A DNA stretch of 12,549 nt from CBFGWV01 sp965652545 (GTDB lineage: Bacteria; Pseudomonadota; Gammaproteobacteria; Competibacterales; Competibacteraceae), in contig CBFGWV010000139.1 of assembly GCA_965652545.1 (NCBI GenBank), positions 1-12,549 of the forward strand. The letters are read 5' to 3'. Both the position numbers and the translations under genes were made by a program. Below the pieces are notes generated by a model, which searched no databases, was not told the DNA's origin, and was given only the letters and a program-made list of their open reading frames with translations. Shown here one piece after another: positions 1 to 7,021 of the stretch (positions are counted from its first letter, which is position 1; each line of letters opens with the position of its first letter).

Positions 1-1031
1 AGGTGCTGGGCATCGAGCAGGTCGGGCTGGGCGACAACTTCTTCGAACTCGGCGGCGATTCGCTGCAGACTTTGAAAGTCATCTCCCGCATCCGCGCCCG
101 CAAGGAACTGGGACTCACCCTCAAGCTGCGCGACCTGATGCAGAAGCCGACCATCGCCGAACTGCTCGGTGTATCCGTTGCATCGGCGGCGCCCAATCCA
201 CTGGTCGCCCTCAATCGCCAGGGCGTTGGCGAACGCCCCCTGTTCTGCCTGCATGCGGGTTTCGGCACCGTCTACGACTACGACAAGCTCGCCCGCCACC
301 TGGACGGCGAGGTGACGGTCTACGGCATCCAGTGCCGCATGCTGCTCGACCCGGCTTGGCGAGACCAGAGCCTGGAGCGGATGGCGGCCGACTACGCGGC
401 CCTCATCCGCGAACGCCAGCCCACAGGTCCGTACCGGCTCGTCGGCTGGTCGCTCGGTGGCACGTTGGCGGTGTTGGTCGCCCGCGAGCTCGAAACCGGT
501 GGCGAACGCGTCGACGTCCTCGGTTTCATCGACGGCTTCGTGCCCGGCGAGCTGGCCGCGGACGTCGAAGGCTCCAGCGTTTGGCAGGACGAGTTGGCCT
601 CATTCATCCAAGCCGTTCTGCCCGGACTCGACGAGGCGCGCAGCCAGACGCTGTTGCAGCGACTGGTCACCGAGCCCGATCTGGCCGCGCTGACCGACAT
701 CTTCGCCGGGATCCTTGGCGATACTTTCCCGCGGGAGGATTCCGGTTACGCCATGCTGGGCGCTGAGGAACTGGCGCAGATATTCGCCACGGCGCGGCGG
801 CTCAAGGCGCTCGCCGAATCGCAGGCGTCATTGCCGCCCATCGTCGCTCAGCCTCGCGCTTGGTGGCGTCCGGATCGCCGGCTGGCACGCGCACTGTTGG
901 ACGGCCAGATCGGCCAGTCGACCGCCAGCGGCGAGCTGGATACCACCCACTTCGGCATTCTCCAGGAGCACGATCTGATCGCACAACTCAGCAGTCTCCT
1001 GGCCGCTCACCGCCATCCCGTGGACAGTTGA
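1..1031 (+). CDS. Non-ribosomal peptide synthetase, C-terminal fragment (carrier domain + thioesterase), 5' truncated
   Basis: This is the last part of an NRPS; the open frame runs off the left edge, so the GTG at 3 is not a real start. Residues 1-56 are a peptidyl carrier domain whose motif FFELGGDSL holds the phosphopantetheine serine (Ser20 of the fragment). Residues 78-335 are a type I thioesterase: HAGFG oxyanion region near 84-88, nucleophile motif GWSLGG (Ser150), probable acid Asp177 in FIDGF, and catalytic histidine His316 in TTHFGIL. The thioesterase releases the finished peptide by hydrolysis or cyclisation. The neighbouring exporter, receptor and FhuF-like reductase make a siderophore the likely product. 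Adenylation domains are outside the window, so the building blocks are unknown. The carrier motif is of the GGDS kind, usually seen before epimerisation domains, although here it precedes the thioesterase. The stop lies 2 nt before the next gene. Confidence 0.95.
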   Translation, partial: VLGIEQVGLGDNFFELGGDSLQTLKVISRIRARKELGLTLKLRDLMQKPTIAELLGVSVASAAPNPLVALNRQGVGERPLFCLHAGFGTVYDYDKLARHLDGEVTVYGIQCRMLLDPAWRDQSLERMAADYAALIRERQPTGPYRLVGWSLGGTLAVLVARELETGGERVDVLGFIDGFVPGELAADVEGSSVWQDELASFIQAVLPGLDEARSQTLLQRLVTEPDLAALTDIFAGILGDTFPREDSGYAMLGAEELAQIFATARRLKALAESQASLPPIVAQPRAWWRPDRRLARALLDGQIGQSTASGELDTTHFGILQEHDLIAQLSSLLAAHRHPVDS

Positions 1032-1033
1032 TC

Positions 1034-1996
1034 ATGGCCTTGCACCCCGACATCGAAGCCTTCCTGGAACTGGTCGAGCTCGGCCGGCTCACCGGCAAGC
1101 ATCTGCCGATGCACGAGCTCTCGCCGCCGGCGGCGCGTATCCAGTTCGAGCAGAGTTCGGCCGGGTTGGATGACGAGCCGGTCGAGTTGCCTGCGATCGA
1201 GGAACTGACCCTGCCGACACGCGACGGCGCCGGCATACCCGCGCGGCTGTATCGCCCCTCACCGATCGAGATATCGCTGCCCGTCGTGCTTTATTTTCAC
1301 GGCGGCGGCTATGTGGTCGGCAGCCTCGACTCCCACGACCGCCTGTGTCGGGACGTCGCTGCACGCAGCGGTTGTGCCGTGATGTCCGTGGGCTACCGAC
1401 TCGCCCCCGAGCACCGTTTCCCGACCGCCGTGGACGATGCGGTGGACGCCACGCACTGGCTGCTCGATGAGGGACAGGGCAGGGGGCTGGATACCGATCG
1501 GGTCGTCTTCGCCGGCGACAGTGTCGGCGGTTCGCTTGCGACGGTGTTGGCCATCGCAGCGGCCGCCGATCCGGACACGGTGCCGATTCGGCCCCGATTG
1601 CAGGTGCTGGTCTATCCGGTCGTCGATGCGACCCGCAGCTATCCCTCGCGCGAGCGCCATGCCTCGGGATTGCTCCTGGAGACGCCGACCCTGGAGTGGT
1701 TCTTCGATCACTACCAGCGCACGGCTGGGGATCGCGGGGATTGGCGGTTTTCGCCGCTGCACGCCGCTGTGCCCGCCGATACCGCCCCGGCGCTGTTGGT
1801 TCTGGCCGAGTATGACCCGCTGGTCGACGAAGGGCTGGCCTATGCCGAGCACCTCAAGGCGGCTGGAATCGCGGTCGAAACGGCTTTGTACAGCGGGATG
1901 ACGCATGATTTCCTGCGCATGGCGAGCCTGGTCGAGGAGGCGGGTGAGGCGAGGGGGCAGATTGGTGACCGGATCCGGCGATCGGTGTCCGATTGA
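1034..1996 (+). CDS. Alpha/beta hydrolase, HSL (hormone-sensitive lipase, family IV) esterase
   Basis: A 320-residue serine esterase of the Aes/HSL type. Visible motifs are HGGGY (89-93, oxyanion hole), GDSVGG (nucleophile Ser163), the acid Asp261 in EYDPLVDEG and the histidine His291 in GMTHDF; length and motif order are normal for the family. I chose the ATG at 1034, not an upstream codon in the same frame at 860, because the longer version would overlap the NRPS deeply and adds no family sequence. It begins 2 nt after the NRPS stop, so it is almost certainly co-transcribed and translationally coupled. The substrate is not shown by sequence. In this setting it could trim an acyl or ester group on the peptide or hydrolyse the ferric siderophore. 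It is not a Fes/IroE-type esterase. No signal peptide is visible, so it is probably cytoplasmic. It ends 12 bp from the convergent gene, with no evident terminator between. Confidence 0.93.
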   Translation: MALHPDIEAFLELVELGRLTGKHLPMHELSPPAARIQFEQSSAGLDDEPVELPAIEELTLPTRDGAGIPARLYRPSPIEISLPVVLYFHGGGYVVGSLDSHDRLCRDVAARSGCAVMSVGYRLAPEHRFPTAVDDAVDATHWLLDEGQGRGLDTDRVVFAGDSVGGSLATVLAIAAAADPDTVPIRPRLQVLVYPVVDATRSYPSRERHASGLLLETPTLEWFFDHYQRTAGDRGDWRFSPLHAAVPADTAPALLVLAEYDPLVDEGLAYAEHLKAAGIAVETALYSGMTHDFLRMASLVEEAGEARGQIGDRIRRSVSD

Positions 1997-2008
1997 GCGC
2001 CAGCGCCC

Positions 2009-2929
2009 TCATGACGAGCAAATGACGACCTTGCCGCAGGCGTGGCCACCGGCGACCCGCTCCAACGCTGCGTGCGCCTCATCGAGCGCGTGGGTGGAAT
2101 CGATGGTGATCTGGAGGCGGTCGGCTTGGCACAGTTCGATGATGCCTTGCAGGACGGCGGCGTCATGATTGAAGTGCACGAACCGAGCATCGACCCCGCC
2201 ACGTCCTTGGATGGCGTGATCGACCAGCGACACCAGGCGTCCGCCGGGTCGAATGAGCGGCCATGAGCGTTCCGTGGCCGCGCCGCCGACCGTGTCGATG
2301 ACCAAATCGATGTCCTGCAATGATGCGAAGGCATTGTCGCTCCGGTAATCGACAACCTCATCGGCGCCAAGGCGCTTTACCAACGGGTGATTACCCGACG
2401 ATGCGGTACCCATGACGTAGGCACCGGCCTGTTTGGCGAACTGCACGGCGAAACCGCCCACACCACCGGCGGCCGCATGGACGAGCACCCGCTGACCGGC
2501 ACACAGCTTCCCGACCCCGAACAATGCCAGCCAAGCCGTTCCGGCGGCGGTCGGCAACGCCGCCGCCTGCTCGAACTGCATACCCACGGGTATCGGGCAC
2601 AAGGCCTCGGCGGGGACTACGGCGGTCTGCGCGAAGCCACCGCCGGCTGAGGGCTCCAAGCGTCCGACCACACGATCCCCGGGCTGGACATGCAACGTCA
2701 TTGGACCCACGGCTTCGACCACGCCGGCAATGTCGGTTCCCAGGGTGTAGGGGAAGGCGACGGGAAACACCGGCTGCATGTAGCCGGCCAATATCTTGAG
2801 GTCCAGCGGATTGACGCTGGCGGCCTCGATACGCACGGTGACCTCACCGATGCCTGGCGTGGGTATCGACACATTGTCGAGGGTAGCCAGTGCGGGGCTG
2901 CCGAATTCTCGGATTCGAAGGGCTTTCAT
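2009..2929 (-). CDS. NADPH-dependent quinone-oxidoreductase-type medium-chain dehydrogenase (zinc-free)
   Basis: A 306-residue MDR-superfamily reductase. The N-terminal GroES-like catalytic domain covers about residues 1-120 (MKALRIREFG start; NPLDLKILAGY and LGTDIAGVV blocks). The Rossmann domain has the nucleotide-binding stretch HAAAGGVGGFAVQ at 151-163, followed by LGADEVVDY, typical of quinone oxidoreductases. The cysteine/histidine zinc ligands of true alcohol dehydrogenases are absent. The family reduces quinones or activated double bonds with NADPH; the substrate here is unknown. A TTG at 2944 extends the frame by five codons, but GGAG at 2939-2942 (minus strand) is well spaced for the ATG at 2929 and lies inside the longer version, and family members begin MKA, so I prefer 2929. 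It follows the SnoaL-like gene by 23 bp, so the two probably form an operon. Confidence 0.93.
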   Translation of the reverse strand: MKALRIREFGSPALATLDNVSIPTPGIGEVTVRIEAASVNPLDLKILAGYMQPVFPVAFPYTLGTDIAGVVEAVGPMTLHVQPGDRVVGRLEPSAGGGFAQTAVVPAEALCPIPVGMQFEQAAALPTAAGTAWLALFGVGKLCAGQRVLVHAAAGGVGGFAVQFAKQAGAYVMGTASSGNHPLVKRLGADEVVDYRSDNAFASLQDIDLVIDTVGGAATERSWPLIRPGGRLVSLVDHAIQGRGGVDARFVHFNHDAAVLQGIIELCQADRLQITIDSTHALDEAHAALERVAGGHACGKVVICSS

Positions 2930-2952
2930 CAGGCGTTGCTCCAAAGACGTGG

Positions 2953-3441
2953 TCAGTCGGCGAGTGCAGGGAAACGGCCCAGTTGCTGGAACAGGCCGAA
3001 CCAGTCCTCCAGGTGCCAGGTTGTGGTGATCCGCGTACCGTCCAGCGCGTGGAATTCGTGAATGCGGAATGCGACGGCTCTACCGGTGGGCGGGATGCCG
3101 AACAGCGCACCGAGATGGGTACCGGTGATTTCTCCGCGTACAGCGATGCGGCCGGGTACCTGAATCATGTCGCGAACCGCGATTTGGACATCAGGCAGGG
3201 CGGCGATGACGCTGCGGATGATGGGCTTGAAGCCCTCAGGCCCCGGACCTTGGCCGGGGGCGAGCGGAATGTCGTCCCAATCGGCAGCGAGGACTTCGTC
3301 CACCAGGTCGGGGTTCTTTTCGCTGAACGCCCGGTACAGTGTTTCGACAGCATGGCGCTCGCTGGCGAGGCGGTCGGAATTCGGCAATATCGAAGATGAT
3401 GCGGGCATGATCGAGACCAAATGGCGCCGTGACATGGGCAT
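2953..3441 (-). CDS. SnoaL-like (ester/polyketide cyclase fold) protein
   Basis: A 162-residue protein of the SnoaL-like group within the NTF2-like fold. Evidence is the N-terminal helix ETLYRAFSEKNPDLVDEVLAADW (33-55), a PDVQIAVRDMI strand, GEITGTHLGALFGIPPTG (103-120) and the C-terminal block FRIHEFHALDGTRITTTW into HLEDWFGLFQQLG. That arrangement is typical of SnoaL-like family members, most of which have no known reaction; true SnoaL cyclises polyketides by aldol chemistry. No polyketide synthase is visible, so a cyclase role is not implied. Three ATGs are possible (3441, 3435, 3408) and none has a strong ribosome site; the first about 20 residues look non-conserved, so the start is uncertain. 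It is the first gene of a pair with the downstream oxidoreductase and diverges from the LysR gene across 52 bp, a usual sign that LysR controls it. Confidence 0.85.
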   Translation of the reverse strand: MPMSRRHLVSIMPASSSILPNSDRLASERHAVETLYRAFSEKNPDLVDEVLAADWDDIPLAPGQGPGPEGFKPIIRSVIAALPDVQIAVRDMIQVPGRIAVRGEITGTHLGALFGIPPTGRAVAFRIHEFHALDGTRITTTWHLEDWFGLFQQLGRFPALAD

Positions 3442-3467
3442 GGCGTCATTCTGTTCGGTCGACTAAA

Positions 3468-3482
3468 ATTCGTCTAACAAAT
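3468..3482. promoter_or_regulatory. Candidate LysR box in divergent promoter
   Basis: In the 52-bp gap between the SnoaL-like gene and the LysR gene, the 15-mer ATTCGTCTAACAAAT is an imperfect palindrome (arms ATTcGT and ACaAAT). It contains the T-N11-A pattern expected of LysR operators. A possible -10 for the LysR gene, TAAAAT, sits just before it (3464-3469), which would fit autorepression. The call rests on position and pattern only. Confidence 0.4.
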
Positions 3483-3493
3483 TGCCTGTATGA

Positions 3494-4429
3494 ATGATTA
3501 TTTGTTTTATGGATTTTCATGGCATCGACTTGAACCTGCTTGCGGCATTCGATGCGTTGATGAGCGAGCGAAACGTAACCCGGGCGGCCACACGGGTGGG
3601 CGTGAGCCAGCCGGCGATGAGTGCCGCGCTTTCCCGGTTGCGCACGGTATTCGCAGACCCGCTCTTTCGACGTAGCGCCGAGGGGTTGCTGCCGACACCT
3701 CGCGCAAGGGAGCTGGGTGGGCCGATCTCGCAGGCGCTGCGTCAGATCGAGGCGGCCGTCGTTGCCCGACCGGTTTTCGCCCCGGACAACGCATCGATGA
3801 GTTTCACGCTGGGGCTGTCGGACTACCCGGCGCTCGTACTGCTGCCAGCGCTTGCGCAGGCATTGGGCGAGCAAGCGCCCGGCGTGTCATTGCACGTGCA
3901 TGCCTTCACCGGCCGGGATCAAGCGATCGACCTGCTCGATGCCGGCACGGTCGATGCGGCGGTGGGGGTGGCGCCGACGACACAGGACGCCCGTATCCTG
4001 ACCCAGCCGGTGCTGCGCGATACCTTCGTCACCCTCGTCCGACGGGGCCACCCGGGCGCTGGCCAAGGCTTGGACTTGGCTGGGTTTCTTGCGCTACGGC
4101 ACATCCTCGTCTCACCGGAAGGGGATCGCCACGGCTTGGTGGATCAAGTATTGGCCCAAAGCGGGCAACGACGGACGCTGGCTTTGACACTGCCGCAGAT
4201 GCACGCCGCGCCACGCATCGTGGCGCGCACGGATATGGCCGTAACCCTGCTGAGACGGGTGGCGGAGGAGTCCTCAGCGTGTGGACAGTTGATGCTGCTC
4301 CAGCCGCCGCTGGCGTTGCCGGAGGTGGCGTTTCATCTGATCTGGCATCGGCGAAACGATACACACCCGGCCCAGCAGTGGTTCCGGGGGCTCGTAGCCG
4401 GGCAAGCCGCCTTGATGGAGGGTGGGTGA
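3494..4429 (+). CDS. LysR-family transcriptional regulator
   Basis: A 311-residue LysR regulator of normal length. The winged helix-turn-helix occupies about residues 12-72, with the classic run NLLAAFDALMSERNVTRAA, then VSQPAMSAALSRLR and DPLFRR. The effector-binding domain spans about 104-300 (SFTLGLSDYPALVLLP; later LRHILVSPEGD; a C-terminal IWHRRNDTHPAQQWFR typical of the NodD/PcpR-like subgroup). The start could equally be the ATG at 3509, giving MDFHGIDLNLLAAFD, which is the more usual LysR beginning; neither start has a clear ribosome site. It is transcribed away from the SnoaL-like/oxidoreductase pair and probably regulates it in response to an unknown small molecule. Nothing ties it to iron. 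It ends 4 bp before a strong hairpin. Confidence 0.94.
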   Translation: MIICFMDFHGIDLNLLAAFDALMSERNVTRAATRVGVSQPAMSAALSRLRTVFADPLFRRSAEGLLPTPRARELGGPISQALRQIEAAVVARPVFAPDNASMSFTLGLSDYPALVLLPALAQALGEQAPGVSLHVHAFTGRDQAIDLLDAGTVDAAVGVAPTTQDARILTQPVLRDTFVTLVRRGHPGAGQGLDLAGFLALRHILVSPEGDRHGLVDQVLAQSGQRRTLALTLPQMHAAPRIVARTDMAVTLLRRVAEESSACGQLMLLQPPLALPEVAFHLIWHRRNDTHPAQQWFRGLVAGQAALMEGG

Positions 4430-4433
4430 AGCG

Positions 4434-4463
4434 CCTGCCCCGGCGTATACGCGCCGGGGCAGG
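4434..4463. terminator. Hairpin terminator between convergent genes (bidirectional candidate)
   Basis: A perfect 12-bp inverted repeat, arms CCTGCCCCGGCG (4434-4445) and CGCCGGGGCAGG (4452-4463), around the 6-nt loop TATACG. It lies in the 44-bp gap between the 3' ends of the LysR gene and the receptor gene, so it could end both transcripts. Neither side has a T-run, so it is not a textbook intrinsic terminator; it may instead stall polymerase or protect 3' ends. Confidence 0.7.
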
Positions 4464-4473
4464 GTAGTGAGGC

Positions 4474-6690
4474 TTACCAGTTGTAACTCACCTGCGCCGT
4501 GATGGTGCGCTCTTCACCGTAAGCGCAGTTGAAGCTGTCGATGCAGGTGGAATACTCCTCATCCAGTAGGTTGTTGACGTTCAACTGGACATTGACGCCG
4601 TCCAGGGACTCGTCCAGGCGGCCAAGGTCGTAGCGCGCGGAGGCATCGAGCAAGGTGTAGGACTCGTTCTCGATGGTGTTGCCGTTGTCGGCATAGGCAT
4701 CACCGATGTAGCGCACGCCAAGCCCCATCCCCAGCCCCGCGGCGGGGCCGCCCTGGACGGTGTAGTCGACCCAGGCCGAGGCGATGTTGCGCGGGGCTCG
4801 GGCCAGGCGGTTGCCTTCGGTGCCGTCGTTGGCTTCGGTGATCTCCGTGTCGTTGAAGGCGTAGGCCAGAGTGAAATCCAGCCCCTTGGCCAGGCTGCCG
4901 GTGGCCTCCAGCTCGATGCCCTGCGACTTGACCTCGCCAGTCTGGATCAGCGTGGCGCCGGTGGGGTCGTTCGGGTCCGGGGTGAGGATGTTCTGCTGGG
5001 TCAGGTCGTAGACCGACACGGTGTAGATGACATTCTGCCCGGTGGGCTGGTACTTCAGGCCCACTTCGAACTGCTGTCCTTCGGTGGGTTCGAAGTCTGC
5101 CTCGGTGGGCAGGAAGGACTCGGAGTAGCTGAAGTACGGCGCCAGTCCGCTGTCGAACAGGTAGGTCACGCCGCCGCGCCAGGTGAACGCCTGGTCGTCG
5201 CTTTCGCTGTGGGTGAGGCGAATGATGTCGTCGGTTTCGCTCTCGGCCCAGTCGTAGCGCCCGCCGAGGGTGAACACCCAGTTGTCGTCGAGCTTGGCCT
5301 GGTCCTGCGCGTACACGCCGATCTGGCGGGTGTGGTAGCGGCGGTCCCGCCAGATGTCCCCGACCGTGGCGACGCCCTGATTGTAGTCGGGGTTGTTCAG
5401 GTCGAAGTTCGGTCCGGTACCGCCGGTCCACTCGATGTGCCGCACTTTGTTGCGGTAGTCGACGCCGAACAGTGCAGTGTGTTCCATGCCGCCGGCCTCG
5501 AAGTCCGCCTGCAGCTGATTGTCCATGGTCAGCGTGCGCTGCACCTCGGGATAACCTTCCGAATAGGTGGCGATCGTGTTGGCGTCGATCGGCGGCTCCC
5601 AATAGGGCGAGTACAAGGTCACGTGATCGACCTCGTAATAGAGCGAGCGGACCTTCTGGCGGAACTGGAACGTGTCGTTGAAGCGGTGCTCGAGGAAGTA
5701 GCCGAGCGAATACTGATCGTGCTCGAAGTTATTGAAGCCGTTCTCACGCAAGGCGAAACGCGTGGGCTTCCCCTCGGGCGTGGTGTAGGTGTTGCCTTCC
5801 TCGCCATCGTCGCGCAGGTAGCTGGCGAGGATGGTCAGCGAGGTGTCCTCGCTGGGCTTCCAGGTCAGCGCGGGGGCGAGGAAGCGGCGGTCGTTGGGGA
5901 CTTCCTGGCCGAAGTCGTAATCGGTGGCGACATTGGCATCGCGATACAGACCGGTGAGGCGGAAGAGGAACTCGCCGTCGGCATCCAGCGGACCGCCCAG
6001 GTCGAACTTGGCTTCGCGGTGATCGAACGTGCCGACTTCCAGGGCCACTTCGCCGAAGGCCTCGTCCGTCGGCAGCTTGCTGACGCGGTTGACCACGCCA
6101 CCGGGGTCCATTTGCCCATAGAGCACCGACGAGGGCCCACGCAGGACGTCGATACGCTCGTAACCGTACGGTTCGAAGCGACCGTAAAAGTCGGGCACGC
6201 GCATGCCATCGAGATAGTCGCCTCCATTCTGGCTGGAGAACCCGCGCAGGATGAAGAAGCGGTTGAAGAAGCCCGTCGAGTGACTGCCGAACGGCTCGGC
6301 AACCACGCCTGGGGTGTAGCGCAAGGCCTCCTGGTCGCTGTCCACATCGCGCACATCCAGCTGATCGCGGGTGACCACGGAGATCGATTGCGGAATCTCG
6401 ATCAGCGGCGTGTCCGTCTTGCTGGCCGTCGAGCCGCGCTTGGCGACGAAGCCTTGCACCGCGTTGTCCTGATCGCGCTCCACGACGATGGCCGGCAAGG
6501 TCATCACCTCGCCATTGGCGCTGGTCTGTTCCGTCGACTCGGGTTCGGCACTGGTGTCCTGGGCGCGGGCGGTGGAGGCACCGGCGGCGGCAAAGGCCAG
6601 TACCAGCGTGCTCAGGGCCAGGTGATGGAGGGGGCGTTGGGGGAAGGCGGCAAACAGGGAACGGGACAGTGCGGTACGTCGTGGAATCAT
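4474..6690 (-). CDS. TonB-dependent siderophore receptor (FhuA/FpvA-like)
   Basis: A 738-residue outer-membrane receptor that imports a ferric siderophore using TonB energy. The N-terminus is a long signal peptide (basic start, hydrophobic run near 26-38, cleavage likely after ARA43). A TonB-box-like stretch, TLPAIVV, lies at 64-70. The plug follows: IPQSISVVTRDQL (99-111), ALRYTPGVV (122-130), FILRGF (146-151), YERIDVLRGPSSVLYGQMDPGGVVN (177-201). The rest is the 22-strand barrel, ending in the aromatic VSYNW needed for outer-membrane insertion. Cys716 and Cys722 near the C-terminus match the pair common in FhuA-type receptors. There is no N-terminal signalling (STN) domain, so control by a FecI/FecR-type system is unlikely; the upstream palindrome at 6731-6761 suggests direct Fur repression. 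It probably recognises the product of the adjacent NRPS, by context only. Ribosome site weak. Confidence 0.96.
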   Translation of the reverse strand: MIPRRTALSRSLFAAFPQRPLHHLALSTLVLAFAAAGASTARAQDTSAEPESTEQTSANGEVMTLPAIVVERDQDNAVQGFVAKRGSTASKTDTPLIEIPQSISVVTRDQLDVRDVDSDQEALRYTPGVVAEPFGSHSTGFFNRFFILRGFSSQNGGDYLDGMRVPDFYGRFEPYGYERIDVLRGPSSVLYGQMDPGGVVNRVSKLPTDEAFGEVALEVGTFDHREAKFDLGGPLDADGEFLFRLTGLYRDANVATDYDFGQEVPNDRRFLAPALTWKPSEDTSLTILASYLRDDGEEGNTYTTPEGKPTRFALRENGFNNFEHDQYSLGYFLEHRFNDTFQFRQKVRSLYYEVDHVTLYSPYWEPPIDANTIATYSEGYPEVQRTLTMDNQLQADFEAGGMEHTALFGVDYRNKVRHIEWTGGTGPNFDLNNPDYNQGVATVGDIWRDRRYHTRQIGVYAQDQAKLDDNWVFTLGGRYDWAESETDDIIRLTHSESDDQAFTWRGGVTYLFDSGLAPYFSYSESFLPTEADFEPTEGQQFEVGLKYQPTGQNVIYTVSVYDLTQQNILTPDPNDPTGATLIQTGEVKSQGIELEATGSLAKGLDFTLAYAFNDTEITEANDGTEGNRLARAPRNIASAWVDYTVQGGPAAGLGMGLGVRYIGDAYADNGNTIENESYTLLDASARYDLGRLDESLDGVNVQLNVNNLLDEEYSTCIDSFNCAYGEERTITAQVSYNW

Positions 6691-6730
6691 CGGGACGGTC
6701 TCAGGTTGCGGATAGTCTAAGTGAGAAGTA

Positions 6731-6761
6731 TTCGCAAATGATAAAACGAATGATTAGCGAA
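6731..6761. promoter_or_regulatory. Candidate Fur operator upstream of the receptor gene
   Basis: This 31-bp AT-rich stretch, 41 bp upstream of the receptor start, is an imperfect palindrome with 10 of 15 symmetric pairs matching (outer arms TTCGC/GCGAA, then AAT and AT pairs). It contains AAATGATAA, a nine-base match to the classical Fur consensus half. Read on the minus strand, TATCAT (6738-6743) could be a -10 element, placing the operator over the promoter. The match is weaker than that of the box at 12417-12435. Confidence 0.6.
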
Positions 6762-6837
6762 TTGCCATGTCCCTTTTCCGGTTTCGGAAGATGTTTGTTG
6801 AAGTCGATCCTGTGGACCCATTGACCCGTTGAACTCC

Positions 6838-6948
6838 GGCACCCGTAGGAGCCCTGCCCTCAAGGCGATTGCCCGATGCACCGCCGCCCCCAACGGTTTG
6901 GCGTCAACCCGAACCAATCGCCCTGAGGGCAGGGCTCCTACGGGTGCC
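6838..6948. repeat. REP doublet (REPIN-like inverted pair)
   Basis: Two 33-bp arms in opposite orientation (6838-6870 and 6916-6948) are identical except for one base, separated by 45 bp. Each carries the head CCCGTAGGAGC and tail GGCGATT, a layout like the REP sequences of Pseudomonas and related gammaproteobacteria. Each arm can also form its own small hairpin (GCCCT pairing with AGGGC in the right arm). Such doublets are non-autonomous elements moved by RAYT (TnpA_REP) transposases; none is encoded here. It lies between the fhuF-like 3' end and the receptor promoter, where a REP could protect the operon mRNA 3' end or stop readthrough. The rest of the gap 6691-7021 shows no gene. Confidence 0.8.
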
Positions 6949-7021
6949 ATTAGTGCGGCTTTAGGACGATTCATTCGGGTATCGGTGCTGGGGGGCGCTC
7001 CCGATCAGGTCGTCTGTGCGC

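Noticed and set aside
860..1033. 58-codon N-terminal extension of the esterase
   Set aside because: It overlaps the thioesterase region, reads as basic low-complexity sequence, and HSL esterases of this type begin near the ATG at 1034.
1259..1906. Minus-strand frame (215 codons) opposite the esterase
   Set aside because: The esterase has a full catalytic triad and motifs on the plus strand; the antisense product is arginine/glycine-rich with no signature.
5209..6720. Long plus-strand open frame (503 codons) opposite the receptor gene
   Set aside because: The opposite strand encodes a complete, motif-rich TonB receptor; the plus-strand product is low-complexity in V, G, E and A with no family signature. 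GC-rich codon usage leaves such antisense frames open.
6838..6948. CRISPR or insertion-sequence interpretation of the inverted repeats
   Set aside because: There are only two arms, inverted rather than direct, and no transposase lies between them, so neither a CRISPR array nor a complete insertion sequence.
6717..6974. Small minus-strand open frame (85 codons) in the intergenic region
   Set aside because: It is composed of the REP doublet and the putative Fur site and has no protein-like features or ribosome site; non-coding is more likely.
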